64,000 nucleotides of DNA from Polynucleobacter sp. 86C-FISCH (lineage in GTDB: Bacteria; Pseudomonadota; Gammaproteobacteria; Burkholderiales; Burkholderiaceae): NCBI RefSeq assembly GCF_018882415.1, contig NZ_JACVOL010000001.1:458253-522252 (forward strand). The letters are read 5' to 3'. Shown here piece after piece: positions 62,816 to 64,000 of the stretch (position 1 is the first letter of the stretch; the number at the start of each line of letters is the position of its first letter). The position numbers were made by a program, and so were the translations under genes. The notes below the pieces were generated by a model. It ran no database searches, was not told the DNA's origin, and saw nothing but the letters and a program-made list of their open reading frames with translations.

Positions 62816-64000
62816 TCAATGCACTAGATTTAAGCGCCCGCGTACTTCACCCACATGCCCTTTTAGGTCATATAGCTCTTTGGCATCCAACATAGAAACC
62901 TTGATATTGCCAACCCGTCTTTCGATAGCCTCGAGATCTTTAAAGTTCTTTTCCTTAAGCTCGGGGTTTTGAGCATTTCTCTCAATCACCTTAAGCTCTT
63001 CGTATACCTGAGCTAACTTCAGTCGCAAGAAGAAATTCTTGGCTGATGGAATGTAAGTAAATAACGGAATCAAAATTACCAATAATGGAATAACAATTTT
63101 GACAAAGCGACCTGCCCAAACTGCAGTCCAAAACGGCAGGTGACGATGCAGGAATGAAGGTCCATCTTTCAAATAAATTTCTGCATCTACATGCAAGGGA
63201 AAATCCAATCCAGCACTGGATGGAAATTCACCTACTTTTTGTAAGCGCGAATACGATTTCAAAATATCGTATGAAGCTCCAAGCACCAGAGAAACCAATG
63301 CTGGATTGATATCCTCATGCGCAACTAATGTGGCTGTAGCAGCCATGACTTGAATGTCTTGACGTGGCTGATCATGCTGAATGCTCAATAACCCTCTGGG
63401 TACTGTCACTTTAGATAAATACGTGAGATTGCGGGTATAGGCATCTGCCTGATCAAAGTTCATCAAACGAATCCCAGGAATAGAGTAAAACTTTCTCAGG
63501 ATTGGAGCCTCTGCTGCGGCGACGATAAATACTGCATCCAATTCACCACTACTTAATTTAGCAATGGCTTCATCTGGTTTAAGTCTCTGTGCGCCAATTT
63601 CTTTATCGGTAATGCCGCTGGCCTGCAATAAATCTTTAGTGAGAGCTAAAGTACCACTGCCTTCATTTCCAATGGAAACTTTTTTTCCTTTTAACTGACT
63701 CAATATCTTGAGTTGGCCGCCATCGCTTTTAAATGCACCCTCGCGATACCAAACCCAAATAGGCTCATAAAACATGCCTGCTATAGAAACCAAATTAGGA
63801 TAATCGCCAACATTGGCAACGCCACCCTGAACCATCGCAAAATCTACACCTGATTTGGGATCCTTTAGCAGCGCGAGGTTATCCAATGTCCCACCAGTTG
63901 AGCGAACCTTGAGATTGACACCTTCTTTAGATAGGTCTGCCTTTAAGCGCTCCCCAAACTGGTAATACAGCCCCGTCGGAAATCCTGTAGCCATTTCAAT
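62816..64000 (-). CDS. TAXI-type TRAP binding protein with C-terminal membrane helix (5' end cut)
   Basis: The coding frame continues past the window end, so the signal peptide and first residues are missing; reading back from 64000 gives ...IEMATGFPTGLYYQF. The TAXI region (to about residue 270) has KGKKVSIGNEGSGTLAL and DAVFIVAAAEAPILR. After it come a hydrophobic helix (FVKIVIPLLVILIPLFTYIP) and a coiled-coil-like, charged tail of about 70 residues. Membrane-tethered TAXI proteins of this form usually lack a neighbouring permease, and none is seen here. Confidence 0.85.
   Translation of the reverse strand: MEMATGFPTGLYYQFGERLKADLSKEGVNLKVRSTGGTLDNLALLKDPKSGVDFAMVQGGVANVGDYPNLVSIAGMFYEPIWVWYREGAFKSDGGQLKILSQLKGKKVSIGNEGSGTLALTKDLLQASGITDKEIGAQRLKPDEAIAKLSSGELDAVFIVAAAEAPILRKFYSIPGIRLMNFDQADAYTRNLTYLSKVTVPRGLLSIQHDQPRQDIQVMAATATLVAHEDINPALVSLVLGASYDILKSYSRLQKVGEFPSSAGLDFPLHVDAEIYLKDGPSFLHRHLPFWTAVWAGRFVKIVIPLLVILIPLFTYIPSAKNFFLRLKLAQVYEELKVIERNAQNPELKEKNFKDLEAIERRVGNIKVSMLDAKELYDLKGHVGEVRGRLNLVH

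Noticed and set aside
1-64000. Search for ordinary tRNAs, rRNA, CRISPR arrays, transposases or integrase genes
   Set aside because: None seen; the only tRNA-like end belongs to tmRNA, and no regularly spaced repeats or mobile-element proteins are present.

Overview
The window reads as a chromosomal segment of a betaproteobacterium of the Burkholderiaceae, most like Polynucleobacter. Supporting this are the gene order gyrA-serC-pheA-hisC-tyrA-aroA-cmk-rpsA-ihfB-lapB, a heptose kinase (hldA) separate from the nucleotidyltransferase domain, a tmRNA tag ending in ANDERFALAA, many TctC-type (Bug) and TAXI-type solute-binding proteins, and a base composition that looks mid-40s % GC by eye. I see no insertion sequence, phage gene, CRISPR array or ordinary tRNA, and no gene-free stretch longer than about 190 bases.

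Layout. 0-3.7 kb (minus): an exported TPR-CHAT protease-like protein and a small exported partner. 3.8-8.8 kb (minus): heptose and UDP-glucuronate synthesis (hldD, hldA, ugd), lapB and ihfB; ihfB has a terminator-like hairpin on each side. 8.8-19.6 kb (minus): rpsA, cmk, aroA, tyrA, hisC, pheA, serC, gyrA, with several overlapping stop and start codons. 19.8-22.3 kb (plus): OmpA-like protein, ubiG, gph and tmRNA. 22.3-29.0 kb (minus): TonB-dependent receptor, hemP and tonB, preceded by a methyltransferase / pirin / carboxymuconolactone-decarboxylase-like / TctC unit. 29.1-33.0 kb (plus): trhO, a 2-hydroxyacid dehydrogenase, a split chromate-type transporter pair and a TctC protein. 33.0-37.7 kb: crcB, an extradiol dioxygenase, two very small genes, an M50 protease, cytochrome c', a b-type cytochrome and an MFS carrier. 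37.7-46.0 kb: a catabolic cluster with two paralogous 3-hydroxyacyl-CoA-dehydrogenase-type enzymes, a 2-hydroxyacid dehydrogenase, a DapA-family lyase, a TAXI/TRAP uptake system and an enolase-superfamily (mandelate racemase-type) enzyme. 46.0-50.9 kb: M23 peptidase, UspA, a DUF2177 membrane protein, SulP carrier and a TauE/DsbD-like membrane protein. 51.0-60.9 kb: fnr, facing a complete cbb3 oxidase locus (ccoI, ccoS, ccoN, ccoO, ccoQ, ccoP, ccoG, FixH-like, small membrane protein) and an MFS gene. 61-64 kb: TctC protein, a 2-oxoglutarate/iron dioxygenase of the amino-acid hydroxylase type, and a TAXI protein cut by the window end.

How it fits together. The segment joins housekeeping genes (translation, aromatic amino acids, gyrase, envelope sugars) to an accessory metabolism for scavenging organic acids by high-affinity binding proteins and respiring at low oxygen. 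The clearest regulatory signal is a perfect FNR box whose centre lies at -41.5 from the start predicted by a GATAAT -10 element in front of ccoN, with the fnr gene beside the same locus. The least explained parts are the exported CHAT protein with its inverted-repeat upstream region, the organic-acid cluster at 38-46 kb whose substrate is unknown, and the pairing of a split chromate-type transporter with a hydroxyacid dehydrogenase. Several short genes (hemP, ccoS and two near 34.3 kb) were read directly from the sequence.
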